Positions 8,096 to 15,480 are shown, counted from the stretch's first letter. The stretch is 45,762 nucleotides of DNA from Streptomyces sp. ISL-12 (GCF_018614415.1 NZ_JAGGOO010000095.1:1-45762); one strand, 5' to 3'. The notes: generated by a model not told the origin, from the letters alone. A program made the numbers and translations.

Positions 8096-8518
8096 CGCGT
8101 GCTCACCGCCTGCTGCCGGGCCGGATACGTGACGGACATTTCCCAGCCCGGCCACCCGCCCCAGCCCGGCCGGGACGGCCACCAGTACACCCAGCGCGCC
8201 TTCACCACCGGGTTCACCACCGACCCCCAGATGCTGGCCCGGCTCACTGCCGCCGCTGACGCGGCCGGCCTGATCGTCGTGCGCACCGCCCCGACCGGCC
8301 GGGGCGCGACCGCTGTTCCGGTGCCCACCCGCGACGGCCGTCCCTGCGCCGCCGTCGGCCGGCACCTCGACGAGCAGAACCTGCGCCATCAGTGGGAAGG
8401 CCACATCGGCTCAGAAGCGCTCGACGAACTCCTCGGGGCGGCGCAGGTGTCCGTCGTCGACCCCGAATGGGGCAGCAACCGCCTGTGGCCGGTCCTATTG
8501 AAATCATCCGCAGCCTGA
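8090..8518 (+). pseudogene. DUF6919 protein fragment
   Basis: The sequence from LTACCRAGYVTDISQPG through QRAFTTGFTTDPQMLARL, RDGRPCAAVGRHL and VVDPEWGSNRLWPVL is the body of DUF6919, a family of unknown function found on Streptomyces plasmids. The normal first ~40-50 residues are replaced by sequence antisense to the DUF6262 fragment. Right after LWPVL the gene runs into an integrase tail. A longer frame open from 7856 is therefore a chance fusion. It looks like a backbone gene trapped between two recombination scars. Confidence 0.6.
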
Positions 8519-8685
8519 CCGAGCGCATCGCAAAGGCCAAGCTCAACGGCTGGCTCGGCGAAGAAGAAGGCCTTCGCGTGAGCCTGGAAGCCGCACGCAA
8601 CAAGCTCACCGCCCTGGATCGCGCCCGAAACCAGAACACAGCCCGGATCGCCGATCTCGGAATCCCGCAGATCAGGAAACCCTGA
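8494..8685 (+). pseudogene. C-terminal fragment of a large site-specific integrase
   Basis: The frame reads IIRSLTERIAKAKLNGWLGE, EEGLRVSLEAARNKLTALDR, then ADLGIPQI and stops at 8685. Helix-GWLGE-EGL-SLAGA-KL followed by LGIP/LGMP is the recognisable tail of the large (TnpB-like) integrases of actinobacterial Tn554-type elements. All of the catalytic domain is missing; the fragment abuts the DUF6919 remnant at about 8495. A strong terminator follows at once. Confidence 0.55.
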
Positions 8686-8689
8686 CACG

Positions 8690-8724
8690 CGCGAGGCGCG
8701 GCCCACCTTACGCCGCGCCTCGCG
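8690..8724. terminator. Perfect 13-bp hairpin terminator
   Basis: CGCGAGGCGCGGC (8690-8702) pairs with 8712-8724 across nine bases. It sits between the rightward integrase tail and the leftward phosphotransferase gene, so it can serve both. Confidence 0.75.
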
Positions 8725-8791
8725 TCCAGGGCACGATCATGGTGCTTCGAATGCCACCTGAGCTCTGGGCGCTGAAGACCGGAGCGTGGTC

Positions 8792-9610
8792 TCAGGCGAG
8801 AAGCCTGGACAGCCGGGCAGCTTGTTGCTCGGCCGTTCCTGGCGGATTACGAGGGCGCTCAGGGTCGTCGAAGGACAGAAGGAACAACCACACGAGTGCC
8901 AGCAACCTGCGGACCTTCGGAAGCCGAACACGTTCGGCAGCATTCAAATCGAACTGACCCAAGAACGCCTCAACATCCAGAGGCTGGTCGACCCAGCTGG
9001 CGACGTGCTCGGTGATCTCTGCCAGTTCGAAAGAACGGTCGCTGAGACCAGAGTCCTCGAAGTCGACGACCCGTACGCGGGAGCCGTCCCAGAGATAGTT
9101 GGCGAGATTGCCGTCGCCGGGACCGAAGACCAGAGGGACATCCGGCTGGTCGACACGGTCCATCCCCGAGTGGGTCAGCCATGCAAGGCCGCGGTCCATG
9201 GCTTCGCCCACCGCACTGCTGACTCGTGGACGAGCTTGCGGCGCCCAAGCACGAATTTGGGCGATGAGTTCGTGCTGGCGACCGGGCCTGACAGGGATTT
9301 CGCTCAGGACGTCCGCAGGCACGGCCGCATAGAGCTCACTTGCTGCAGCAGCCAGGGCCTTCAGCTGTTGAGCACTGAGCCACTGTCCTCGAAGCGGTTC
9401 ACCTGGCAGGCGCGACATAACCACGACCGGCTCTTCGGCCACAAGGTCCGCGCTCTGCGGCACAGGGGCCAAGTCCGGTGCATACGCAGCGAGCAGCGTC
9501 AGCGCACGCCACTCCCGCTCGCCCCCCTCACGCCTCTCGCGCCGAAACCTCTTGATCACACTGCCGGGTTGGAGCTCGACAGCGTGAGTACTCCACGGAA
9601 CGGAAGTCAT
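8792..9610 (-). CDS. Aminoglycoside phosphotransferase-like kinase
   Basis: This is a 272-residue protein of the APH/choline-kinase-like fold. Recognisable parts are the N-lobe with SVIKRFRRE (ATP-lysine) and EREWRALTLLAAYAPDLAP, the hinge EPVVVMSRLPGEPL, a catalytic loop degenerate at its first position (GPGDGNLANYLW in place of HGDLHPGN), and a metal-binding DFEDSGLSDRSFELAEITEH. The Asp and Asn of the loop remain, so activity is possible; the substrate cannot be told. The ATG at 9610 overlaps, on the other strand, the first codon of the GGDEF remnant. The gene probably arrived with the block that truncated that gene. Confidence 0.75.
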   Translation of the reverse strand: MTSVPWSTHAVELQPGSVIKRFRRERREGGEREWRALTLLAAYAPDLAPVPQSADLVAEEPVVVMSRLPGEPLRGQWLSAQQLKALAAAASELYAAVPADVLSEIPVRPGRQHELIAQIRAWAPQARPRVSSAVGEAMDRGLAWLTHSGMDRVDQPDVPLVFGPGDGNLANYLWDGSRVRVVDFEDSGLSDRSFELAEITEHVASWVDQPLDVEAFLGQFDLNAAERVRLPKVRRLLALVWLFLLSFDDPERPRNPPGTAEQQAARLSRLLA

Positions 9611-10106
9611 GAAACGCGATCTTGCCATCAAGCACACAAGCCCCGATGCCGTAGTCCGGGAAAAGTCCTTCAAGGACGTCAACGACACGATGGGCCACCC
9701 GGCCGGGGACGCCGTCCTCAAGGAGATCGCGACCCGGCTCACCGCCTGGGCGGGCCCGCGCGCAGCCGTGGGCCGCCTCGGTGGTGACGAGTTCGCCGTC
9801 GTCCTCAAGCTGCCCGCCGCCCGCCGCGAGATCCGCCTCGCGCAGCTGGTGCAGAGGCTGCGTACACCAGTCACCCTGGACGACGGCCAGGCGGTGGACG
9901 TCACCGCCTCGGTCGGCACCGCGACCGGCGACGTCATCGGCACCCGCGACCTGTCCGCGTTGCAGCGTGCGTCCGATGCCGCCCTCTACGAGGGCAAGTA
10001 CTGCGGCCGCGCGGCCATCGCCACCGCCGCGCTCGCCACGTTGCCGTCCGTCAACGACCGCCTGGCCGGCCGCCCGGGCACGAGCCTGTGGGGGCGAGCC
10101 GCGTGA
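9609..10106 (+). pseudogene. 5'-truncated GGDEF (diguanylate cyclase-like) gene
   Basis: From about 9663 the frame reads FKDVNDTMGHPAGDAVLKEI, then RLGGDEFAVVL, and the tail TASVGTATGD...ASDAALYEGK of a GGDEF domain. The first ~40 residues of the domain, including the usual DxLT motif and the first metal-binding Asp, are missing. They are replaced by unrelated residues (MKRDLAIKHTSPDAVVRE) next to the phosphotransferase start. With the first metal site gone the domain is unlikely to make c-di-GMP. The stop overlaps the next gene (GTGA), the original backbone arrangement. Confidence 0.7.
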
Positions 10107-10543
10107 GCATCACGCCCCAGCCCGAGGGCGACTGGATCCGCGGCATCACGATCCGCCAGCCCTACGCCACCTGCATCCTCGCCGGGAAGAACCCGGAGAA
10201 CCGTCCCAGGCCCTGGCCGTGGCGCGGTTGGATCCTGATCCACGCCGGGCAGAAGCTGCAGCGGCACGCCCTGCATGACCCGCTGGTCGCCACCGCGATC
10301 CGCGGCCGCGAACTGCACCTCGGTGCGGTCATCGGCGTCGCCCGCCTCACCGGCTGCCACCCGGACCAAGGACCCGAGCAGTGCACCAGCCCCTGGGCGG
10401 AGCGCGGCGCGCACCACCTGGTCCTCGACGACGTCCAGGAGCTCGCCCTGCCCGTGCCTGCTACGGGCGCACTTTCCACCTGGAAGCCGAAGCCGGACCT
10501 GCTGACGCAGGTGTTCCAGCAGCTTCCCGGCTTCCGGCCGTGA
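10103..10543 (+). CDS. ASCH-domain protein
   Basis: This is a 146-residue protein. The N-terminus IRGITIRQPYATCILAGKN, then ENRPRPWPWRGWILIHAGQK, is the conserved core of ASCH domains, small beta-barrels related to PUA that are predicted to bind RNA or modified nucleotides. GAVIGVARLTGCH and the last ~40 residues complete the domain. GTG 10103 overlaps the previous stop, and the stop overlaps the next GTG, giving a tightly packed operon. The substrate is unknown. Confidence 0.75.
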   Translation: MSITPQPEGDWIRGITIRQPYATCILAGKNPENRPRPWPWRGWILIHAGQKLQRHALHDPLVATAIRGRELHLGAVIGVARLTGCHPDQGPEQCTSPWAERGAHHLVLDDVQELALPVPATGALSTWKPKPDLLTQVFQQLPGFRP

Positions 10544-10818
10544 CCCGCACCCGGGGCAAGAAGCCGCTGTTCGAGCCGGGCTGCGTCCCGGCTCCCGGCG
10601 CTCTCCTCGACTGGCGCGACAGCCAGCACTTCGACCACTGGCAGGACCGCCCCTGCGCAATGTGCGACAAGCCCACGCCCATGCGCTCCCACTACGGGGA
10701 GCCCGTGCACAAGGCGTGCGCTCAGGACTGGATCGCCGCGAACCCTGTTGAGGCCCGCCTCGGCCGGTTCGCCTCCGACGTCCAGCCCAAACGCCAGCGC
10801 GACGACGACCACGCCTGA
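10540..10818 (+). CDS. Small Cys/His zinc-ribbon-like protein
   Basis: This is a 92-residue protein starting at GTG 10540 (overlap GTGA). The middle has RPCAMCDKPTPMRSHYGEPV followed by HKAC, a CxxC...H...C pattern that would fit one zinc site. The N-terminus is basic and the C-terminus charged. It is a typical small plasmid-backbone gene of unknown role, in line with the ASCH gene. Confidence 0.6.
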   Translation: MTRTRGKKPLFEPGCVPAPGALLDWRDSQHFDHWQDRPCAMCDKPTPMRSHYGEPVHKACAQDWIAANPVEARLGRFASDVQPKRQRDDDHA

Positions 10819-10840
10819 TCCCTCCGTCTGGAGGCCCCCC

Positions 10841-11014
10841 TTGAGCAGCACCCATCGTGACGTCGACCACGCCCTCGCCTACCCCGAGCCGCCCGCCTCC
10901 CCGCTGTGGCACCGCCGCGGCCCGAAGGCCCGGCCGCTCACCCCGGCCCAACAGAAACGCAACCGCGAGCTGCTGGACATCGCCCAGCGCAAGCCCCGCA
11001 CCAAGGCCGCATAG
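10841..11014 (+). CDS. 57-residue basic hypothetical protein
   Basis: A TTG at 10841, seven bases after GGAGG (10830-10834), starts a short frame. It has an acidic first half and a basic helical C-terminus (RRGPKARPLTPAQQKRNREL). The ribosome site decides the start; the frame is also open upstream. Function unknown. Confidence 0.5.
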   Translation: MSSTHRDVDHALAYPEPPASPLWHRRGPKARPLTPAQQKRNRELLDIAQRKPRTKAA

Positions 11015-11027
11015 GAGGGCGCCGGTC

Positions 11028-11522
11028 ATGTTCACCGACATGAAAGAGGCCCTCGCAGCCGAGGACCTCGAACTCACCCCGCTCGGCAGCGGACAGCGCA
11101 GCGCCGCCTCCCGGGTGGTCGCCCACTACGCCCGCGACAAGGACGACCTCACCGACCTGCTGAGCGCGCTCGGACTGCCCTGCGCCGAGGCCGATCTCGT
11201 GCGCTTGTTCCCTCACCTCGCCCGCCGACGACATCCCGACCGGAGAGACGATGCCTGTCAACGCCTTCACTGCCACGGCTGCCTCCATGCTCACCAGCGG
11301 CGACAGCCCCGAGCACGTTCGCACCACGCTCGGACTGTCCAAGGACGAACTCACCGAAGCCGTCCGGCACGCCGACACAGCCGCCCCCGCTGCTCTCTCC
11401 GAGCCGCCCTTGGACGACAGCCCCGGCGCCCCGGAGGCGTCCGCCGTGGCGACTACGTCCGGCAGCACCGTGGGCACGGCGGACACAGGCGGGATCGAGG
11501 CGCTGCTCGTCTGGGCGGATAG
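11028..11522 (+). CDS. Small helical hypothetical protein, probably over-extended
   Basis: ATG 11028 follows TAGGAGGG, a good ribosome site. The first ~65 residues (MFTDMKEALAAEDLELTPLG ... DKDDLTDLLSALGLPCAEAD) look like a real small helical protein. After about 11215 the frame becomes Arg/His-rich and lies wholly inside the next gene in another frame, so residues ~66-164 are probably spurious. A lost stop or single-base change near 11215 would explain this. Family not recognised. Confidence 0.45.
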   Translation: MFTDMKEALAAEDLELTPLGSGQRSAASRVVAHYARDKDDLTDLLSALGLPCAEADLVRLFPHLARRRHPDRRDDACQRLHCHGCLHAHQRRQPRARSHHARTVQGRTHRSRPARRHSRPRCSLRAALGRQPRRPGGVRRGDYVRQHRGHGGHRRDRGAARLGG

Positions 11523-11913
11523 GCACCCCGCCGCCGGCGTCCGCAACCGGGCCGCCCGCGTACGCAGCGACCTCACCGAACTGACGGAGCGCCGCTCCGC
11601 CGACGCCGCCCAGCAGCGGGCTGAGGAGCGCGTCGCGAAGGCCAAGGCCGACCAGGATGCCGCGCAGGCGCAGCTGCGTGCGGTGAAGACCGGTCCCCGT
11701 GCCGCCACGGCCGACCAGGATGCCGCGCTCCTGGTCCCTGCCGGGGCCCCTGCGGCGCGGAGCGGCAAGCGCAGCAGGGAGGAACTGGCTGCGGTCCGGG
11801 TATGGGCACGTGACAACGGGCACCAGATTGCCAACCGGGGCACCCCGCCCAGGGCCGTTCTGGACGCCTACGACGCCGCCCACCGCACCACCGACGGGGC
11901 GGAGGCGAGCTGA
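11251..11913 (+). CDS. Lsr2-like DNA-binding protein
   Basis: This is a 220-residue protein. The C-terminal ~40 residues, RSREELAAVRVWARDNGHQI then ANRGTPPRAVLDAYDAA, match the Lsr2 DNA-binding domain (helix, WAR.NG..v..RGR.p..v..aY), which reads AT-rich minor groove. Here the key RGR is RGT, a noteworthy change. The N-terminal ~40 residues (LTSGDSPEHVRTTLGLSKDE) resemble a small helix-turn-helix, and the middle is an Ala-rich coiled linker. Lsr2 proteins silence foreign DNA; plasmid copies may make the plasmid stealthy to its host. The TGA overlaps the next ATG as TGATG. Confidence 0.7.
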   Translation: MPVNAFTATAASMLTSGDSPEHVRTTLGLSKDELTEAVRHADTAAPAALSEPPLDDSPGAPEASAVATTSGSTVGTADTGGIEALLVWADRHPAAGVRNRAARVRSDLTELTERRSADAAQQRAEERVAKAKADQDAAQAQLRAVKTGPRAATADQDAALLVPAGAPAARSGKRSREELAAVRVWARDNGHQIANRGTPPRAVLDAYDAAHRTTDGAEAS

Positions 11914-12668
11914 TGGACGCCCTTCCCATCGTGCTGGACGGCTTCCTTGCTGACGACGCCGAACCCGGCGACCGCGAGGGCGCCGTCTGCTGGCGGTTGA
12001 CCTGCTCCGCCGGCACCGACCACCTGCGGGACGAAGCGGTCATCCCCTGCACCACCATCAAGCCGGAGATCGCGCAGGCCCTGCTCACCGAGCGGCAGCC
12101 CGGCGACCTGCTCCGGGTCACCGGCCACCTCACGCTCCCGGACACCGCCGACGGGGTCATCCGGCTGCATGCCGACACCCTCGAAGTCCTCTGGGAAGCC
12201 CCGGCACTGGCCCTGGACGGAGACGGGGATGATGCGGGCACCGTGACCGCAAGGGGCGCGGACGCGGAGCGTGACACAGCGATCGAAGCCCTAGCCGAAG
12301 CCCTCACCGCCCTGGCCGGCGCCCACGGCCCGGAGACGGGAATCCGTATCCACATCAGCCCGACCGGAGTCCTCGGCTCGGGCCGTCAGCACTGCCACAG
12401 CATCGTGATCACCCCGGCCCGCGCCCACCAGCTCGCCGACCAGGCTCACACCATGGGCTGCCACCTGGACAGCGAACGCCCCGACGCGGGCACCGTCCCG
12501 GACTCCCGGACGATCGCCGACATCACCGAGCTGTTCGAGGACATCGACCTGGTCAGCCTCACCGGCACGGTCCTCAGCTCCACACGGCCCGAGAACCGGA
12601 TGCAGGTCACCCGCGCGATCGACGACATGTTCGGCGACGTCTGTGACCTCGAGGACCCCGAACCCTGA
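11913..12668 (+). CDS. Hypothetical protein with possible OB-fold N-terminus
   Basis: This is a 251-residue acidic protein, coupled to the Lsr2-like gene by a TGATG overlap. The first ~95 residues alternate beta-like segments (VCWRLTCSAG, DEAVIPCTTI, GDLLRVTGHLTLPD, GVIRLHADTLEVL), which suggests an OB-type nucleic-acid-binding barrel; this is inference. The second half (TGIRIHISPTGVLGSGRQHC, PENRMQVTRAIDDMFGDVCD) is not recognised. A terminator follows at 12701-12737. Confidence 0.55.
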   Translation: MDALPIVLDGFLADDAEPGDREGAVCWRLTCSAGTDHLRDEAVIPCTTIKPEIAQALLTERQPGDLLRVTGHLTLPDTADGVIRLHADTLEVLWEAPALALDGDGDDAGTVTARGADAERDTAIEALAEALTALAGAHGPETGIRIHISPTGVLGSGRQHCHSIVITPARAHQLADQAHTMGCHLDSERPDAGTVPDSRTIADITELFEDIDLVSLTGTVLSSTRPENRMQVTRAIDDMFGDVCDLEDPEP

Positions 12669-12700
12669 CGGCAACGCCCGTACCTGACCACCTCAACCCC

Positions 12701-12737
12701 GAGCGCCGTGCCCCGCCCACCGGCAGGCACGGCGCTC
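12701..12737. terminator. Perfect 12-bp hairpin terminator
   Basis: GAGCGCCGTGCC (12701-12712) pairs with 12726-12737 across 13 bases, about 30 bases after the stop of the preceding operon. Confidence 0.75.
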
Positions 12738-12760
12738 CCTCGCATCCCCACAGGAGACCC

Positions 12761-13438
12761 ATGGCCAGCATCACCATCCGCGTAAAATCCCGGCACGCCG
12801 ACAACACCCCCTGCAAGCACGCGGTGAAGCCCTCGGGCAAGCCACGCAACCCCGCCTCCGGCTGCCCTGGCCGTACCGCGTATGCCGTCGTCTGCTCCGA
12901 GCACGGCGATGTCGGCCGGCCCCACCACGTCAGGCAGCTCGCCGAGCCCGCAGCCGCCGAGCACCACCAGGAGACCGAGCCGCCCTCGCCGCCCACTGAC
13001 CCCGCCCCCCGCCCCGGCCCGGGGGCTTCCTGCCGCGGCGGGGCGGCCGCAGCCCGGGCTCCGACCGCCCCGCCGGCCTTCGTACCCATTCCTTCACCCA
13101 GGAGCAGCCCCATGACGGATGCCTCCACCCACCTCACCCGCCTGCGTACCCGGCTGCTGGCCGTCGCCTACGCCAACACCGACGTCCGGACGCAGTGCGC
13201 GGCCCTCCGCACCGACCATGCCTTGGCCGCGCTTGCCCACCACGACCCCGCCGCATCCGAAGACCTCGCCGCCACGCTCGCCCCCGATTTCCTCGACGAC
13301 ACCCGCATCCTGGGCGCAGCGGCGCAGGCCGGCCACAGCTGGTCGACCTTGGCATGCCGGTCTTTACCGATCCGCCAGTCGCGAACGCGGCCACGACGCC
13401 ACAGTCGAGTACCTCCATGTCCATCGCCCCGGGTATGA
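12761..13438 (+). CDS. Small Cys/His protein reading through into next gene
   Basis: ATG 12761 follows ACAGGAGACCC. The first ~70 residues (MASITIRVKSRHADNTPCKH, CPGRTAYAVVCSEHGD, VGRPHHVRQLAE) look like a compact Cys/His domain of unknown function. The next ~45 residues are Pro/Ala low-complexity and the frame then runs without a stop into a second gene that has its own ribosome site (AGGAGCAG, 13100-13107) and ATG at 13112. The low-complexity stretch is probably intergenic DNA opened by a lost stop. Confidence 0.5.
   Translation: MASITIRVKSRHADNTPCKHAVKPSGKPRNPASGCPGRTAYAVVCSEHGDVGRPHHVRQLAEPAAAEHHQETEPPSPPTDPAPRPGPGASCRGGAAAARAPTAPPAFVPIPSPRSSPMTDASTHLTRLRTRLLAVAYANTDVRTQCAALRTDHALAALAHHDPAASEDLAATLAPDFLDDTRILGAAAQAGHSWSTLACRSLPIRQSRTRPRRHSRVPPCPSPRV
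13112..13438 (+). pseudogene. Helix-turn-helix-like gene, frameshifted at its end
   Basis: From ATG 13112 the product (MTDASTHLTRLRTRLLAVAY, DHALAALAHHDPAASEDLAA, RILGAAAQAGHSWSTLACRS) is a helical protein whose GHSW..LA...G-type end is the start of a C-terminal helix-turn-helix. A plausible continuation (SRERGHDATVEYLHVHRPG) lies in a different frame from about 13375, so a single-base change has broken the gene. It borders the IS5-like scrap at 13480. It may be a DNA-binding backbone protein. Confidence 0.45.
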
Positions 13439-13479
13439 GGCGGGATCAGGCAGCTGGGCGTCTGCGCAGAGGATGCCGC

Positions 13480-13563
13480 GGCGGACGGCCTCCCGGGCTC
13501 GACAAGGACCGCTCCAAGAAGCGCTATACCGTCGAGTGCGCGATCAACAAGCACAGGAGCCGA
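13480..13563 (+). pseudogene. IS5-family transposase C-terminal scrap
   Basis: About 28 codons read GGRPPGLDKDRSKKRYTVEC then AINKHRSR. This corresponds to the GGRPPgFD...YkkRntVEr.In..K segment of IS5/IS1182-type transposases around the final DDE glutamate (VE). Nothing upstream or downstream continues the gene, so this is a degenerate footprint left by a past insertion or deletion. Confidence 0.6.
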
Positions 13564-13620
13564 TGCGGTGAGACGAAAACGGATTGCTGCCGGGCACGTG
13601 ATCGGGTTGGGTCCGTGCTC

Positions 13621-14385
13621 GTGACTGCTTTGAACGATCTCGTCCGTCCGGACCGCTACCCACGCTCCTCTAGCTATGACCCCGCCTGGTTGCTCGACCT
13701 TGACATGGGGCCGAACCCGCTTTGGCTGCTGGAAGATCTCGCCCACGATCTCGACCTGCGCCCGGGCATGCGGGTTCTCGACCTCGGCTCCGGCAAGGGC
13801 GCCACGTCGGTGTTCCTGGCACGCGAGTACGGAGTCGAGGTTGTCGCGGCCGACCTGTGGATCGCCCCCGAACAAGCGGCAGCGGTCTTCGCCGAGGCGG
13901 GTGTCGGCGACCAGGTGAAGGCTGTGCGAGCGGAGGCGCACGCCCTGCCGTTCGAGGAGCAGAGCTTCGACGCGATCGTCAGCGTGGACGCCTTCGAGTA
14001 CTTCGGTACGGCGGACAACTTTCTGCCTTACCTGCTGCGCTTCCTCCGGCCCGGGGGACAGCTGGGCATGGCGACCCCCGCCATGACACGGGAGATTCGT
14101 GAACTCGGCATGATCCCGCCGCACATCAAGGAAGTGGTCGGCTGGGAAGCGATCGCCTGGCACACGGCGGAGTGGTGGCGCTTCCAGTGGGACATCACCG
14201 AGTTGGTGAAGGTCACATCCGCGCGGCTGCAGCAGGACGCCTGGCAGGATTGGCTGCTTTGGGTCCGGGCCAGCGCCGAACACCATCCCGACGGCCAGAG
14301 CGCGAACCAGCCTGTTATCGACATGCTCATCGCAGACGAAGGAGAGTTCCTCTCCTTCGCCCTGGTCACCGCACATAAGAACTGA
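13621..14385 (+). CDS. Class I SAM-dependent methyltransferase
   Basis: This is a 254-residue enzyme predicted to move a methyl group from S-adenosylmethionine to an unknown small substrate. Motif I is MRVLDLGSGKGATSVFLA, the acidic end of strand 2 is VVAADLW, motif II is FDAIVSVDAFEYFG, and motif III is FLRPGGQLGMA. The N-terminus VTALNDLVRPDRYPRSSSYD then WLLDLDMGPNPLWLLEDL is characteristic of an actinomycete subfamily. GTG 13621 fits the family start; GTG 13615 is also possible. It has no arsenite-methyltransferase Cys pattern. Confidence 0.8.
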   Translation: MTALNDLVRPDRYPRSSSYDPAWLLDLDMGPNPLWLLEDLAHDLDLRPGMRVLDLGSGKGATSVFLAREYGVEVVAADLWIAPEQAAAVFAEAGVGDQVKAVRAEAHALPFEEQSFDAIVSVDAFEYFGTADNFLPYLLRFLRPGGQLGMATPAMTREIRELGMIPPHIKEVVGWEAIAWHTAEWWRFQWDITELVKVTSARLQQDAWQDWLLWVRASAEHHPDGQSANQPVIDMLIADEGEFLSFALVTAHKN

Positions 14386-14389
14386 GCAG

Positions 14390-14908
14390 ATGCCACGTCG
14401 ACGGTCTATCTCTCCAGTCGTGATCGGAGAGACAGAACCTAGTCCGGCCAGCGCACCCGCCATCGGGAACCGGATGCAAGAGACCGGCTCCCGCGTCCAC
14501 GTCATCCACCACCACATCGTCGTCCACGAGTGGAACGACGCCCTTGCGACCGCTGCAGTCGTGGTGATCCGGCAGAACGGGCAGTTGGGGCGCGGGTGTT
14601 TGCGGGGTACCGATGGCCGGTTGATCGTGCCCCGCAGCGGCGGCTGCACCGACGGCCACCTCTTGGTCCTGCCACGCGGTCACGTTGCCGACTTCACGAC
14701 CGACCCTGTCGTCTCCGCCACCGTGCAGCTGCGCGCCGCCGAGCTTGCCGCGCAGATCGGCGGTCGGTGGAGCTACCTCACCTCCTGCGGCCCGGATGCC
14801 ACACAGACCGTGTTCCACCTGCACGGCCACCTCGTCCCCCGTACCGCCGACGAGGGCCTCGCCCTCCGCTGGACCCACCCCACCAGCGAACAGGAGCCCG
14901 TCCGATGA
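14390..14908 (+). CDS. HIT-family protein with unusual N-terminal half
   Basis: This is a 172-residue protein. Its C-terminal half is a clear HIT (histidine triad) hydrolase: DGHLLVLPRGHVADF, then AAELAAQIGG, then QTVFHLHGHLVPR with the HxHxH-type triad. These enzymes cleave nucleotide-phosphoryl bonds. The N-terminal half has HHHIVVHEWNDALA, which fits the HIT start. It is separated from LIVPRSGG by ~25 extra residues (TAAVVVIRQNGQLGRG...) that do not belong to the family, and the usual CPFC start is missing from this strand. The gene may be rearranged. Its stop overlaps the next start (ATGA). Confidence 0.6.
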   Translation: MPRRRSISPVVIGETEPSPASAPAIGNRMQETGSRVHVIHHHIVVHEWNDALATAAVVVIRQNGQLGRGCLRGTDGRLIVPRSGGCTDGHLLVLPRGHVADFTTDPVVSATVQLRAAELAAQIGGRWSYLTSCGPDATQTVFHLHGHLVPRTADEGLALRWTHPTSEQEPVR

Positions 14909-15141
14909 AGCAGCTCGGCTTCGTCCTGAAACAAAAGCGCGACTTGCTGGACGCCACCGACAACCTGGACAGCGGTGGCGCTTTCGTCGGCGGCGGGTGC
15001 GAGATGCTGCTGTAGCGGGTGCGGACCTACCAGCAGGCCGTCGCCGAGCAGGTGGAGAAGCTTCGTGTCCAGCTGACCCGCGCCGAGAACTTCGCCGCCA
15101 CCCTGAGCGCAGGCCTGGGACGGCCGGTGCTCAACGTGTGA
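14905..15141 (+). pseudogene. Small gene interrupted by an in-frame amber codon
   Basis: ATG 14905 overlaps the HIT stop. The frame reads MKQLGFVLKQKRDLLDATDN, then LDSGGAFVGGGCEMLL, meets TAG at 15013-15015, and continues in the same frame for 41 more codons (RVRTYQQAVAEQVEKLRVQL, TRAENFAATLSAGLGRPVL) to TGA at 15139-15141. The downstream part keeps good coding character, a coiled-coil helix, so the TAG is a recent nonsense change, a sequencing error, or less likely a read-through site. Intact length would be ~78 residues. Function unknown. Confidence 0.55.
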
Positions 15142-15325
15142 CACCTCTTGGAGCCCGGGCTTCGATGGTCGGCACTCCCGGCCCGTCTCAATGACGTGCT
15201 TCGCCCTCGGCTGAGCGGCTGAGCGGTCGTCCCGCAGAGCGTGCACCATTCAGTCGAGTCAGTGGCCGCCGCGGCATAGTCGACTCGGACGCTCTTTGCC
15301 CGTGGCTCGGGCCGTTGGACGCCGA

Positions 15326-15367
15326 AGGCCCGGCTTCCCTGCTCGTCAGTTGCAGGGCGCCGGGCCT
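15326..15367. terminator. Two-tier hairpin between backbone genes and parB
   Basis: AGGCCCGGC (15326-15334) pairs with 15359-15367. An inner stem CCCTGC/GCAGGG stacks on it. It lies between the rightward operon that ends near 15141 and the leftward parB, and can terminate both. The rest of 15142-15480 shows no gene; it holds this hairpin and one parS site. Confidence 0.75.
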
Positions 15368-15393
15368 CTCTCGTTCGGCTTATGCCGGTTTCA

Positions 15394-15415
15394 CTTGTTG
15401 TCCGCGGACAACAAG
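15394..15415. promoter_or_regulatory. parS-like site 1 (downstream of parB)
   Basis: This is a 22-bp perfect palindrome with core TTGTTGTCCGCGGACAACAA, about 65 bases past the parB stop. It is the same sequence as the sites at 15898-15925 and 17938-17961. Being tied to parAB, it is the obvious ParB-binding centromere repeat; binding itself is inferred. Confidence 0.75.
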
Positions 15416-15480
15416 CCGCAGAGGAGTCGACGGGTTTGCCACGGATGCTGCCTAAGGGGCCTCCTGCTGCGGAGATGGTC

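Noticed and set aside
13339..13390. Integrase tail (VDLGMPVF) similar to the one at 8494-8685
   Set aside because: Only eight residues match, in a frame that cuts across the better helix-turn-helix gene. Probably chance.
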